64,000 nucleotides of DNA from the NCBI GenBank assembly GCA_001792895.1, contig MARA01000014.1:310001-374000 (forward strand). The letters run 5' to 3'. Positions 54,821 through 64,000 of this stretch are shown here, piece by piece. Source of the stretch: Lentinus brumalis. Its lineage: Eukaryota; Basidiomycota; Agaricomycetes; Polyporales; Polyporaceae. Both the position numbers and the translations under genes were made by a program. The notes beneath the pieces were generated by a model that was not told the origin of the DNA, did not search any database, and saw nothing but the letters and a program-made list of their open reading frames with translations. Within the stretch, counting starts at the first letter, position 1. Each line of letters starts with the position of its first letter.

Positions 54821-55003
54821 GGCCCTTAGCGATGTTGTCTCCACAACGTGACGCACACCATGTGGGGAGTGGAATAGTCTCCAGGAGGCAGGAGCACGAT
54901 TAGCGTAGCATTAGCATAATGTACTGCAGGACACCGGATATCAGCTGGGAGCAATACCAAAGAGAAAGGAGCGACACACATATGAGCCTGACAAATGACC
55001 GCA

Positions 55004-55465
55004 CTACCATGCCCTACAGATGACCTCTCCCGGTAGCCTCAGCTGCAATGCCTCCCGCGCCTCCAACCACTCGTGCTCCCTATCCTTCGTCTTCACGATC
55101 GCAATCTCCCCCATGCGCAGAGGCTTGATGTTCTGCACTCGCCTGCCCGTGCATAGCCTCCGGATCTCGCTGAGCTCCATGAAGATGGGTTTGCTCGGCT
55201 TTGAGACGAGTTCCATGTCAGAGAGAACGGGTCGATCATCGCGGTACTTCAGGTCGGCCCATATCCGCTTCTCTGAGTCGGGAACCAGGTGGAAGGCGTC
55301 AGGAGCAGGCTTCTCTATTGTCCCCCTCGTGACATTGGAGATGAAGCCCGACCGTAGGAGAATGGAAAGGATGGCGAGGTTTTGCGTCGTATGGTTGACA
55401 GCGATGTGCTGGTGTCGCGCGCGAAACGCGTTTTGGACGTGAGAGCAAAGGTAGTGGGGGAGCAT
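55004..55465 (-). CDS. MRPS8: Mitochondrial ribosomal protein bS8m (MrpS8)
   Basis: Small-subunit protein of the mitochondrial ribosome, homologous to bacterial S8. A single exon of 153 residues: MLPHYLCSHVQNAFRARHQH at the N-terminus, then NLAILSILLRSGFISNVTRG, WADLKYRDDRPVLSDMELVS, EIRRLCTGRRVQNIKPLRMG and GEIAIVKTKDREHEWLEARE, ending GEVICRAW. The conserved ILLRSGFI and the GE-V--V-T turn are S8 features. The length is normal for fungal S8m and no introns are needed. It is convergent with the DNMT gene (183 bp gap) and divergent from the F-box gene (171 bp gap). Confidence 0.93.
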   Translation of the reverse strand: MLPHYLCSHVQNAFRARHQHIAVNHTTQNLAILSILLRSGFISNVTRGTIEKPAPDAFHLVPDSEKRIWADLKYRDDRPVLSDMELVSKPSKPIFMELSEIRRLCTGRRVQNIKPLRMGEIAIVKTKDREHEWLEAREALQLRLPGEVICRAW

Positions 55466-55636
55466 CTTCCAGAGACCCTAGAGTTTCTGTTTGAGAGTCT
55501 CTTCGAGGCAGAGTACAACGCAAAAGACGTACTGGAAGGAGGAGCAGGAGGAGGAGGTAGTGGTCTAGGCGAAGCCCTGAAGCGCCCGCGGTGGCACCGA
55601 TGCGAAGTTCTTGGTGCACCCTTCCCTGTCACCACC

Positions 55637-58487
55637 ATGTCCCTCCTCACCCTTCCCGACGAACTCATTGTCCAGATTGCATACCACCTCACGCCTGGCG
55701 ACTTGCTTCACATACAGGAAGTCTGCTCGAGATTACAAGATGTCGTGAAATCTAATGCGGCGCTACAATACGCGATCGAGCTCTTCGTCTCCGGAATGAT
55801 CGACAACCCTTCGTCTCGTCTTGTCCCTGGGGAACGACTGCGGATCCTACGGGCTAAAGAGCACGCATGGAGAGAGCTGGATCTCTCAGACCGTACGGTG
55901 CTACCCCTCAGCCACCACCCTTCAGGGATCTACGACTTAACCGGAGGCGTCCTGCTCCTCGGCGAGCGCAAAGTCACTCAAAGCCTCGTCGGTACGGACA
56001 ACGTACACACAGTGAAACTTCACTCTGTGTTTGGCCGCGGCGATGGCGACAGGCCTGATCCGAACTCACTATGGCGGAAGATCGACCTCGGGAAGCAGGT
56101 CATTGACGTTGGCCTGGCCATCCAAGAACATGACCTGGTTGCTATTGTGACCTACTCGTGAGTTTTCGCAATCGCCTGCCTGCACCCCATGCTTGCTGCA
56201 TGCCACTACACAAGCCATACTTCATGTACATCAATGAGGAGGGAGCCTCTCCGTGTCCGGGACGAAATGACATCATCTCTTGCTCTGTAGATGGGCCATG
56301 GTAGACTGCCTATCGTGTTACTCCAGATATGCAGCCTGCCATAGCGACATCTGTGGCTCGCAAAAGATGCTATATGATTCATTACAGGGCAGTGACTCGT
56401 AGATCTTCGCTGCGCGCTCGTATGACGCGTGTGGTATCGTCCAGATCTGTTGTCATGCCACTGTATCATTCCCTGCAGAGATGCCTCGCATTCCTCAGGT
56501 TGTTGGCCTCGTTTTTGGGCGATCGAATCGCGGGCACACAAAGCTTACTGTTCCTCGACCCCTTTAGGGACCGGAGAGAGAAGTGTCGCTCGCCGTTCGG
56601 CTCTCGTACACTACCTGCGATGTGGGATGATGTCGTTACGTGCCAGTACGAAAGAATGTCAAGGAGAGGCGTGTCCTCCGTAGAGACACGGAGGCGATTA
56701 GGGTCATCATCGACTCGTGCGTTGCCGTGTGTCCCGCCTCACCGTTACGTGCTCATGGCTTCTATGTTACTTTCGTCTCTCAATCGCTAAGGTGCTAATC
56801 TTGCACTCGACCAGTTACATCAACGAGGCACAGTTATGGGCCTCCATAGACGTACATCTGATTGAACATTCCACGGGCCAGCCACATCCTGCCGCTGCTC
56901 AGCCCGTCATACACTTCGACAACATTCACTACCTCCCCGGACACTGTAGCATAATGCTTGAGATCTCTGGCAACTCGCTTTGCTTCCTGCTCAACAATTA
57001 CTTCCCGTTCGTGACGGCGGACCCGGTCTCTCTTATCATCTTCGACTGGAAATCCGGTCGCCGCATGGCGGTGAGTCGTACTTGCTATATAGTCAAAGAG
57101 ACGGTGACAAATATGACAGTGCCAGAAACGAGCGTATCAAGACCCTACCATGTTCAACTCATTTGTGCTACTCTCGCCCGTTATGGTCGTCCTCCCTATC
57201 ATACCCACGAATTCGCTCGAGATCTGTCATTTGCCGGAAGAGCTCACAGCTCCTGCACCACCTCCAGCTGAAGGCGAAGAACCACAGGCTGTGCCTGACC
57301 TCATAACTTCGTGTGTCCTGGAGCTCCCCACATTGCGGGGCGCCGCGATTGTTCTCCGCATGACATGCCGTTGCGAACCCAACCCCAGAGGTCCCCCCTC
57401 TTCCGCCACTCACGCAGACAAGCAAATACCGTTCTTCTCTGACCCGCATGCGTCTGCCATGATCCTCCATATGCACATCCGCATTCCTCCTAACCACTCG
57501 CGCGTATACACCATGATAGTCCAGCGCTCCTCTCTCCTTAAAGTCTTTCACGAGGCCGTCGCGCTCCGCCGCCGCTGCAAAGCGGAAGGCATCACTCCGC
57601 AACCGCCGTCCTACGCCGAAGCTCTGCCCTCACAGGAGCATTTTGACAAGATGGCCTTCCTCAAGGGCCCATTCGACACCCAAACGCGGTTCCGTATTCT
57701 CGACTGGGAGTCCATTACCCCGAACATGGACCTGGAGCACGTCCCGCTGACGCTCTCGTGGTCTGACTGGGGTCCTCGGGTCACACGCTGGTTCCACGAC
57801 GAGCTCGCGAGCACGCGCTGGATCACGACGACGTGCGGGCAGCGGTTCGTGCGCTTCCAGGAGAACGGACGGCTGCACGTGTTCGACTTCAATGGCGCGG
57901 CCACAAGGCGCTACCTGAACGAGCGGAAGTTGCGCAACGAGCCCATTGGCTCCAAGCCAGGGGAAAGCATCGTGGAAGCCGGGGACTATCACTGGCCGCG
58001 GAGGGGCGGAAATCTGGACGACGAAGGACCCCTTGAGGTGGTGATGGAGGAGTCCGAGGAGGAGATGGACGACGAGCTGGATCTGGACGGGTGGTTGGCC
58101 GACCCGGATGCAGCGCCTCAACAGAATGCGGAGGCGTGGCACACGGTCGGAGAGCAGCCGCAGAGCGCTGAGTCTAGCGGGAGCGGGGACGGATCTGCGA
58201 TAGACCCCAAGCGGCGGGTGAAGGTCATGCTTGGGACGACGGTCATTCGGGAGGAGGAGGTATGGGAGGAGTCAATCCAGTCGTCGCTGCCGTACATCGA
58301 GACGAGCGTGCGTATTGCGGAAGAGTGGGAGAGCGCGTTGATTGATGAGGACATCATCGTTGGTTTGAAGGTAAGTGGACACCGTCCCGTCGGTGATCGT
58401 GTGTACTGACTCTCCTGGCAGATGGATTCGAATCTAAGACATATCACCGAGGTAGTGCTCCATCGTATCGGAGGACCTCTATACTAG
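55637..58487 (+). CDS. F-box protein with long C-terminal region
   Basis: Predicted SCF ubiquitin-ligase adaptor. The ATG at 55637 is favoured over an upstream in-frame one (55382) because MSLLTLPDELIVQIAYHLTP starts the F-box exactly, which continues GDLLHIQEVCSRLQDVVKSN. The region overlapping the MRPS8 promoter is left out. Exon 1 ends near 56159 (VAIVTYS). The first intron (56160-56813) is 654 bp, then comes YINEAQLWASIDVHLIEHST and HFDNIHYLPGHCSIMLEISG. A large exon (about 57145-58370) holds the Pro-rich linker, HSRVYTMIVQRSSLLKVFHE, LTLSWSDWGPRVTRWFHDE, the acidic stretch VMEESEEEMDDELDLDG, and RIAEEWESALIDEDIIVGLK. The last exon ends VLHRIGGPLY. This WD-less, beta-rich tail is common in agaricomycete F-box proteins; the target is unknown. 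Confidence 0.85.
56160..56813 (+). other. Oversized 654 bp intron in the F-box gene
   Basis: It begins GTGAGTTTTC and ends CGACCAG. Splicing it out joins VAIVTYS to YINEAQL in frame. The longest internal frame (56329-56790, +, 153 codons) is Arg/Ser-rich with no recognised domain. No terminal inverted repeats were seen. Confidence 0.6.
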
Positions 58488-59209
58488 CTGGACGTACAAG
58501 CTAATGTAGAAGAACCACGGATGCTTTCGCTGCGACCCCAGTGATCAGCGTCATAATGAGCTCAAGCGACATGGAAGACTGGGCTGTTTGTATAACCGCC
58601 TACAGCAAGCAACAGTCCGAATATGACGAAGCAATTCAACACCGCAAATATTGACCGGAGACCTTTCGAGAGCTCGCGAAGTCAAGCGCTCTGGTCCTGT
58701 GGTGTTGTTGCTGGTTTATTGCAAGCTGGACGGCGGCCGCATTTTTCCTCGGCCATATCGACTCGGTGGGTTCACGGGTGCGGCGTTAATGATTGTCATT
58801 TGACGATCCCTCAGACTTCGCCGGAGTCACGCAAGTACAACAGACACTCCCGTCACTGCCATCTAACCACACACTTCATCGCAGTAAGCTCCGGTGTCCT
58901 TGCAACTGAAGTGTACGCGTCGGGACACCGTAAAGTCCCGTAAGAAGCACAATCTCCAGAACAGAGCACCATCCTTCTCAACACAAAGGTCACCTGCTCA
59001 ACGGGCCGCGGGTATGACTCGGAGAAACGTCGTTCTATATTGCAACGTTGTTCAGATGAGCATCGCGTCGGGTTCTGTGTCATTGGCGGCCCGTCCTCGC
59101 TATTCATGGCATCCGCGCGTGTCGTATAAAATGGAACCTTTCCTCTGCAGGTGCGCAAGTGTCAGTACCCTCGTTCCGGACGCAGTGAAGGACCGCCCAC
59201 TCTGCAACT
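58488..59209. promoter_or_regulatory. Intergenic region upstream of the GDSL gene
   Basis: This 722 bp lies between the F-box gene and the secreted hydrolase, both on the plus strand. It contains TATAAA at 59125-59130, 80 bp upstream of the hydrolase ATG, a good core-promoter position. No coding potential was recognised. Confidence 0.5.
59125..59130 (+). promoter_or_regulatory. Probable TATA box of the GDSL hydrolase gene
   Basis: TATAAA in the context GTCGTATAAAATGG, 80 bp upstream of the ATG at 59210. Confidence 0.55.
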
Positions 59210-60614
59210 ATGCTGCTTCACTCAGTCTGGCAGGCGACACTCGTCGTCCTCGGTGCCGTATCATTGGTCGTCAGTACCCAAGGCCATGAAGCACGCTCGT
59301 TGAGCCCGAAGAAGCGCGCACATCCCGCCGGACACTGGGTCGCAGCATGGGCGTCCATGCCGCAACTCACCGAGCCCGCGAACCTCCCCAACCCGCCATT
59401 CAACACGTCAGGCCTCGTTTTCCACAACTCGACTCTGCGGCAGACGATCCACGTCACCGCGCCTTCCTCCCACATCCGCTTGCGTATCTCGAATGCGTTC
59501 GGGCCCACGAGTCTGCCTATCACCAACGTCACCATCGCACGCCCGCTGAACGGAGCCGCAGGGAGCCCTGCGATCGACACAAGCACTCTCAAGACACTCA
59601 CGTTCAGCGGGTCGCCGTCGTTTACGATCCCGAACGGCGCGCTCGTCGTCTCGGACCCTATCGACTTCGACGTGAAGGCGCAGACAGAGCTGACGATCAG
59701 CATATTCCTCGCGGACGGCCAGGTTGGAAACTCCATCACCAGTCATCCGGGGAGCAGGACAACGACCTTCATGACGTTCGGGAACCAGGTCAGCGCGGCC
59801 AACATCACTGGCTCGTCGGTGCAGAGTGTCGCGCACTGGTCAGTCTGTGTCACCTCGCTTGGTTATCAAAAGTCCTAACAAAAATCCCAGGTTCTTCATC
59901 AGCACCCTCGACGCATGGGTCCCCACCTCGATCCGCACCGTCGCCATCGTAGGCGACAGCATAACGGACGGACGCGGCAGCGACGACAACCGCAATAATC
60001 GCTGGCCCGACCTCGTCCTCGCGCGTCTGCAGTCCTCCGGCGACTCGACGCTCAACACTCTCGCATTCGCGAACCAGGCCGCGGGCGGGAACCGCATCCT
60101 CGCCGACGGCCTTGGCCCGAACGCGATCGGGCGGTTCGACCGGGACGTGCTCTCGCAGCCAGGCGTGCGCTACGTCATGATCTTCGAAGGCGTGAACGAC
60201 ATCGGGGTTGCCGACGCGAGCGCCGCCGCGCAGCAAGCGATCGGAGACGCGGTCATCGCGGCATACAAGCAGATGATACTGCGCGCGCACGCGGCGGGGC
60301 TGCCCATGTTCGGCGCGACGATCACGCCGTTCAGCGCGCCCGGGTTCAACGCGAGCATCCAGGCGTACTCGAGCCCGGTGCGCGAGGCGACGCGCCAGCG
60401 CGTGAACGACTTCATTCGCAACGGCGGGTGGTTCGACGCCGTGGCGGACTTCGATGCTGTCGTGCGCGACCCGAGCGCGCCTAGCCAGCTCAAGGCCGAG
60501 TTCAACTCGGGCGACTTCCTGCACCCGAACGTGGCGGGGTACACTGCGATTGCAAACGCGTTCCCTGTGCAGATCTTCAAGGACTTTGCTAATGGCGTGG
60601 ACGGATGGGCTTGA
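59210..60614 (+). CDS. Secreted SGNH/GDSL-type hydrolase
   Basis: Extracellular esterase/lipase-like enzyme of the SGNH superfamily. The ATG at 59210 gives a signal peptide (MLLHSVWQATLVVLGAVSLV, cleavage near VVSTQG). A KKR dibasic site follows at residues 34-36, a possible Kex2 pro-peptide. Then come HWVAAWASMPQLTEPANLPN, a beta-rich N-terminal domain (LRQTIHVTAPSSHIRLRISN) and the catalytic domain: block I VAIVGDSITDGRGS (nucleophile Ser), a block II Gly (NQAAGGNRIL), block III FEGVNDIG (oxyanion Asn) and block V DFLHPNVAGY (Asp and His). A single intron falls near 59840-59890, where the Trp codon is split. About 450 residues. The N-terminal extension is typical of the fungal branch annotated as GDSL-like lipases or carbohydrate esterases. 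The substrate is unknown. Confidence 0.9.
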
Positions 60615-60782
60615 TGGGGTACTTGAGCGCTGCCTACAAGGAGAAGGGTCATGGGGAGGGTTGTCAATCCAAAAGTGCCTTCGCTGCGTAACACCGTAGT
60701 AGGTCTGTCGTCGTCGTCGTTAGCGAGTTACATTCGGAAAATGGTACTGGGTCTCGCTGAACACACCGCAACAATCCAAGCA

Positions 60783-62579
60783 TCAGTTGTACGACGAGTC
60801 CATGATGATCCGCGCATGCGTCTCCCCATCCTCCATCCTGATCCATGTCTCCGGGCCGACCTTTGAGTCGGGGGAGCGGAAGACGATGTTGCGCACACCG
60901 TGACCCCATCCAGTGCTGCTGTATCCCCGTACCTGTCACCATCGTTTCAGTAACTTTCTCGACCGAAGGGACTAGGAATTCACCCGGAGTGCTTGTCGAA
61001 GCAGAAGATGACGTTCTTGCTTGGCTCGCGTTTGCACCATTCGTTACCGTGGTCTAAATGGGCCGCTCGAGTGTGAGCCGACAGTATAGCTTCAGATGCA
61101 CGAGATACACACCATGTCCCGAGATGACGCCGTGCAGGTTGAGCACATGTGCGTTGAGTGCATCCCAAAAGGGCGCGTCTTTCCCGAGGCTCGTGTCCTC
61201 ACCGGACGCTTGGGTCGAACCGGAGCCCAACTCGTCATCTACGTTCGAGAGAACCACAGGTTAATACATGTTCAGGGATGTAGAGTACAAGGAGAGGGCT
61301 CACCATTCAGGCCGGGATCTTGGGTGCTGTTGAGGTTCGCTTGGAGGTCCTGGACGACATGTCTGCCATGTGATCCGATATCAGCTACGCACAAGAGTCC
61401 GAAAACCAGGATCACTGACGGTGGGATGTGTACGAACGCAAGAGAGCCCCTTCCGACCCTATCGGCGGGACCCCATGCAGCATTCATCTGCGACACTGTG
61501 AGCTCAATCCACGTCGCGACAGCTTCGTCCACCCAGTCTGGCAAGCTCGTCGAGTTCGCGCCCTCACTGAAGCCACCTGCATGTCGATACTGGAAGTCAG
61601 AAATGTCATGCAGAGCGTGTACCGGTGGAAGCACTGACCACGAGAGTCGAAGAACCAGAGGATCAGGGAGGGACTATGATCTGAATCGATACTGAGCGGA
61701 CTGTAGTCTGTGGGGAAAGCACGTTTAAGAGACCAACCTGACGCCTTCTTGTAAACCTATCGGAGCGTCCCTTTGAGCTTGAAAATCAATTACGCAGGAA
61801 GCAAGACTTACGGGCACCCAATACGTCCCGGGACCATAACCTTGACCGTCGGCCCATGCGGGGCAGCGCGAGTATAGCTAAGGGGAGCGACCCGGAGTTC
61901 ACGCCTTATCTCCTCCGCGTGAGTGATGTTGGGTTCGTTGTCGTGATTCTGCCCGACGATGCGTAAGACAACATTGCAGGAAACCAGGAACAAGAACTGA
62001 CGCCATGCGTAGACGAGAACGGGATTTTGAGCTTGTTGAGAGGCGCAACGACCTCGTCAATGAGCGTAGTCGAGTTCTCGCGGAAGGTGTCTGTGTTAAT
62101 TTTGAACATCACATCTAGGAGTTTGGCGATTTGACACTTACTTTCGCCGGTAATGAGGTCACCGTTGAGCACTCTGCAAGTTTCATGGTCAGCGCCGGCC
62201 CACTACATACATAAGTTGACCGCGTGATGCGCTCACACGTAGTCAGGCTGCTCCGATGTCAAGACGGTATTCATGAGGCTTGCACTGTTGACATCTTGCT
62301 GGGGACCCCAGTCGTCCCACGGGTTCTCTCCATAGTGGAGGTCGGAGAAGACAGTGACTTTGAAGGTGCCATCATGCCGGAAAGTCAATCTTGGCTTATC
62401 GGGGTATGGGTTGAGCTCAATCGTCTCGAGGGACCGAGAAGACCCAAGGTGGAGGTCTACTGACAATAAAAGCGGTCAGATATATAGTAGGTAGATCATT
62501 CGTGCGCTCACTTACCTTGGGCGAGCGGGATAGCCCAGCTATGTGGAGCCAACACGGCGATCAGTAAGGCATAGATCAT
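60783..62579 (-). CDS. DCR2-like calcineurin-type metallophosphatase, with apparent frameshift
   Basis: Calcineurin-like metallophosphoesterase of the purple-acid/Dcr2 type. The ATG at 62579 encodes a signal peptide (MIYALLIAVLAPHSWAIPLA), so it is probably secreted or vacuolar. Metal-binding blocks are visible in order: VTVFSDLHYGENPWDDWGPQ, VLNGDLITGE, STHG joined to NHDNEPN across an intron, and GVISGH joined to DHGNEWC. Between them lie LILWFFDSRGG and WIELTVSQMNAAWG. The end reads GWGHGVRNIVFRS and RIIMDSSYN. One exon is out of register: APLSYTRAAP and YGPGTYWVP are both conserved but lie in different frames, and only one extra base in the C/G-rich stretch 61853-61863 joins them. Every other junction is consistent. 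A TATAAA lies at 62663-62668 (-), 84 bp upstream. It is divergent from DCS1. Confidence 0.87.
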
Positions 62580-63111
62580 GGTCGTGCTGAGCCTAGCTGC
62601 CTCGAACGTGCGTCGAAGACGGGGTGAGGGTGGGCGGTTTGACTCAAGGAACTGCTTCCTCCTTTATATCAGTCCCTACCGCGGCTGACATCGGACTTCG
62701 CGAACGCAAGTCAGGTGCTCCGCATCCACGAGGTGGTTATCTTGAGATCTATATGCTGGAAGTTCATTCAGACTCAAGAGACCTTGCTCATGTTGACTTC
62801 ATGTAAGTAGTTACGAACGTTCGCTATCGCAGTTCCCACGTATTGGCGCGGGCGTCGGCGCGATCTTTCCAAATATGGTGATGGGCGGGATGTCGGGCCA
62901 CGTCGCGCTCGTCGACGCTTGACCGACGCCGTCGTTGATCATCGGATGACGAGAATTCTTTGAACGACATCACATTCGTGTAGGGGCTTGTCCCTGGGTC
63001 GTTTTGTGTACTACTGTACTTCCAACTTTCTACCACGGTTAAGCGCTGCGGTAAGCCTCAGGCTTGCAGCTTGACCGTGACCTGACTCTGAGCGGTCACC
63101 GTTTCGCAGCA
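62580..63111. promoter_or_regulatory. Divergent promoter region, metallophosphatase / DCS1
   Basis: This 532 bp lies between two divergent starts. It contains TATAAA on the minus strand at 62663-62668 for the metallophosphatase. No clear TATA box was seen before the DCS1 ATG at 63112. No coding potential was recognised. Confidence 0.5.
62663..62668 (-). promoter_or_regulatory. Probable TATA box of the metallophosphatase gene
   Basis: GATATAAAGG on the minus strand, with TATAAA about 84 bp upstream of the ATG at 62579. Confidence 0.5.
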
Positions 63112-64000
63112 ATGTCTGACTACAGCCTCGAGAGGTTGAAGCAGTTTCAGTTTGTACGGGTGCTCAATGAAGGTCAGCTCATGAATCGAATTGCTTCCGC
63201 TGGACAACACTCACACTCACTTTGTACATCTTCCTAGATCCCGTTACTCATGCACTTACGCTGCTAGGGACTTTGCCATTACAAGCAAGCACAGAGCATG
63301 CTCATGCCATTCTGCGGATTGAGAAGACGGCGCTGTCTGTGGACTCTGCAGAACTCATTGTGCCCCAGTACTTGGAGAACACCAAGCGGATAGAAGGCAC
63401 CGACATCGTGAGTGGGCAGTTGATATCTGTACGCAACATGCTCATTGCCGAGGCGGTAGTATACATGGCTGTTCGGATGGTTTGCCAAATCCGCAGATAG
63501 TCCGGACGTGAAGATCAACATCGTGCACCCGGCGACTGAAGTTCACATCCGGAAGTACTCAAAGCAGGAAGTGACCATCGTGCACGAAACGCCAGCACTG
63601 TACGAGCGCATCGTGAAGCCGTACATAACAGCGTTCCCGCCATCTCGCACGCAATGGTACGTCTGAACATTCTTCCTCAACCGCGTAGGTCGTTGACAGT
63701 ATACTTGCAGGGTCGAGAACATACTCAATGGCACCTCGGAAGCCGAGAAGATCGTCTTCCGCGACCCCTCCCCGAGTCTGGCTACCTCATTCTGCCAGAC
63801 ATGAAGTGGGACCTCACCACGCTCAGCTCGCTCTACCTCGTCGCCATCGCGTTCAACAGAAACATACGCAGCCTCCGCGACCTCACCAAGGCGCACCTCG
63901 GCATGCTGAGGAGCATCCGGCGGGAGGCCGCGCGGGTCGTGCATGAAAAATGGGGACTTGCTCCTGGATCTCTCAGGATGTTCATCCACTACCAGCCATC
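63112..64000 (+). CDS. DCS1: Scavenger mRNA decapping enzyme (DcpS/Dcs1), 5' part
   Basis: HIT-family m7GpppX diphosphatase that hydrolyses residual cap structures after 3'-5' mRNA decay, in cytoplasm and nucleus. The ATG at 63112 begins MSDYSLERLKQFQFVRVLNE, joined by an intron to DPVTHALTLLGTLP and AILRIEKTALSVDSAELI. Then come PDVKINIVHPATEVHIRKYS, TIVHETPALYERIVKPYI, VENILNGTSEAEKIVFRDPS, GYLILPDMKWDLTTLSSLYL, SLRDLTKAHLGMLRSIRREA and KWGLAPGSLRMFIHYQPS at the window edge. The catalytic HIT motif (H-x-H-x-H) is expected immediately beyond the end and is not in the window. At least three short introns are present. The open frame running from the window end belongs to this gene. Confidence 0.93.

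Noticed and set aside
55382..55636. In-frame upstream extension of the second F-box gene
   Set aside because: It is antisense to the MRPS8 5' end and lacks F-box similarity. The ATG at 55637 starts the F-box cleanly.
59240..60524. Long minus-strand open frames opposite the GDSL hydrolase
   Set aside because: They mirror GC-rich third-position bias of the plus-strand gene and have no domain of their own.

Overview
The window is nuclear DNA of a filamentous basidiomycete, most likely an agaricomycete and probably a polypore. The reasons are its intron-dense genes with mostly 50-80 bp GT-AG introns, a moderately high GC content, and a gene set typical of that group: a DUF6533 membrane protein, F-box proteins, a DNMT1-type DNA methyltransferase, GT61, OPT, MATE and TPO-like MFS transporters. 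I found no rRNA, tRNA, CRISPR array or recognisable transposon. Gene models were read by eye from frames, splice signals and family motifs, so internal exon edges are approximate unless stated.

Layout. 0-3.4 kb: splicing factor PRP3 (-) and mitochondrial ribosomal protein L16 (+) as a divergent pair. 3.4-6.9 kb: no gene recognised. 6.9-17 kb: an EFM7-type methyltransferase (-), a C2H2 zinc-finger gene (+), a GT61 glycosyltransferase (+), snurportin (-), and a second C2H2 gene of the same architecture (-). 17-20 kb: gene-poor. 20-28 kb: an MFS transporter (+), a DUF6533 membrane protein (-), an unresolved minus-strand region, and a 43-residue secreted cysteine-rich peptide gene (+). 28-41.5 kb: an F-box protein (-), a class I-like histone deacetylase (+), an oligopeptide transporter (-), SAM50 (-) and a MATE exporter (+). 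41.5-46.3 kb: a gene-poor stretch with fragments of an unrecognised protein, then an intact paralogue of the first MFS transporter (+). 46.8-64 kb: the TORC2 subunit SIN1/AVO1 (+), a DNMT1-like methyltransferase (+), mitochondrial ribosomal protein S8 (-), a second F-box protein (+), a secreted SGNH/GDSL hydrolase (+), a DCR2-like metallophosphatase (-), and the 5' part of the scavenger decapping enzyme DCS1/DcpS (+).

Most genes are conserved housekeeping genes and do not form one pathway. The accessory content is the two MFS paralogues, the two zinc-finger paralogues, the DUF6533 protein, the F-box proteins and the small secreted peptide.

The strongest cross-cutting observation is that four otherwise intact genes carry five apparent one-base deletions, each next to a short C/G run. 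This points to homopolymer undercalls in the assembly rather than true pseudogenes. I did not find a convincing multi-gene undescribed system. The best candidates for something new are the secreted peptide gene, the inverted zinc-finger pair, and the tandem acceptor site inside the DNA methyltransferase catalytic motif.
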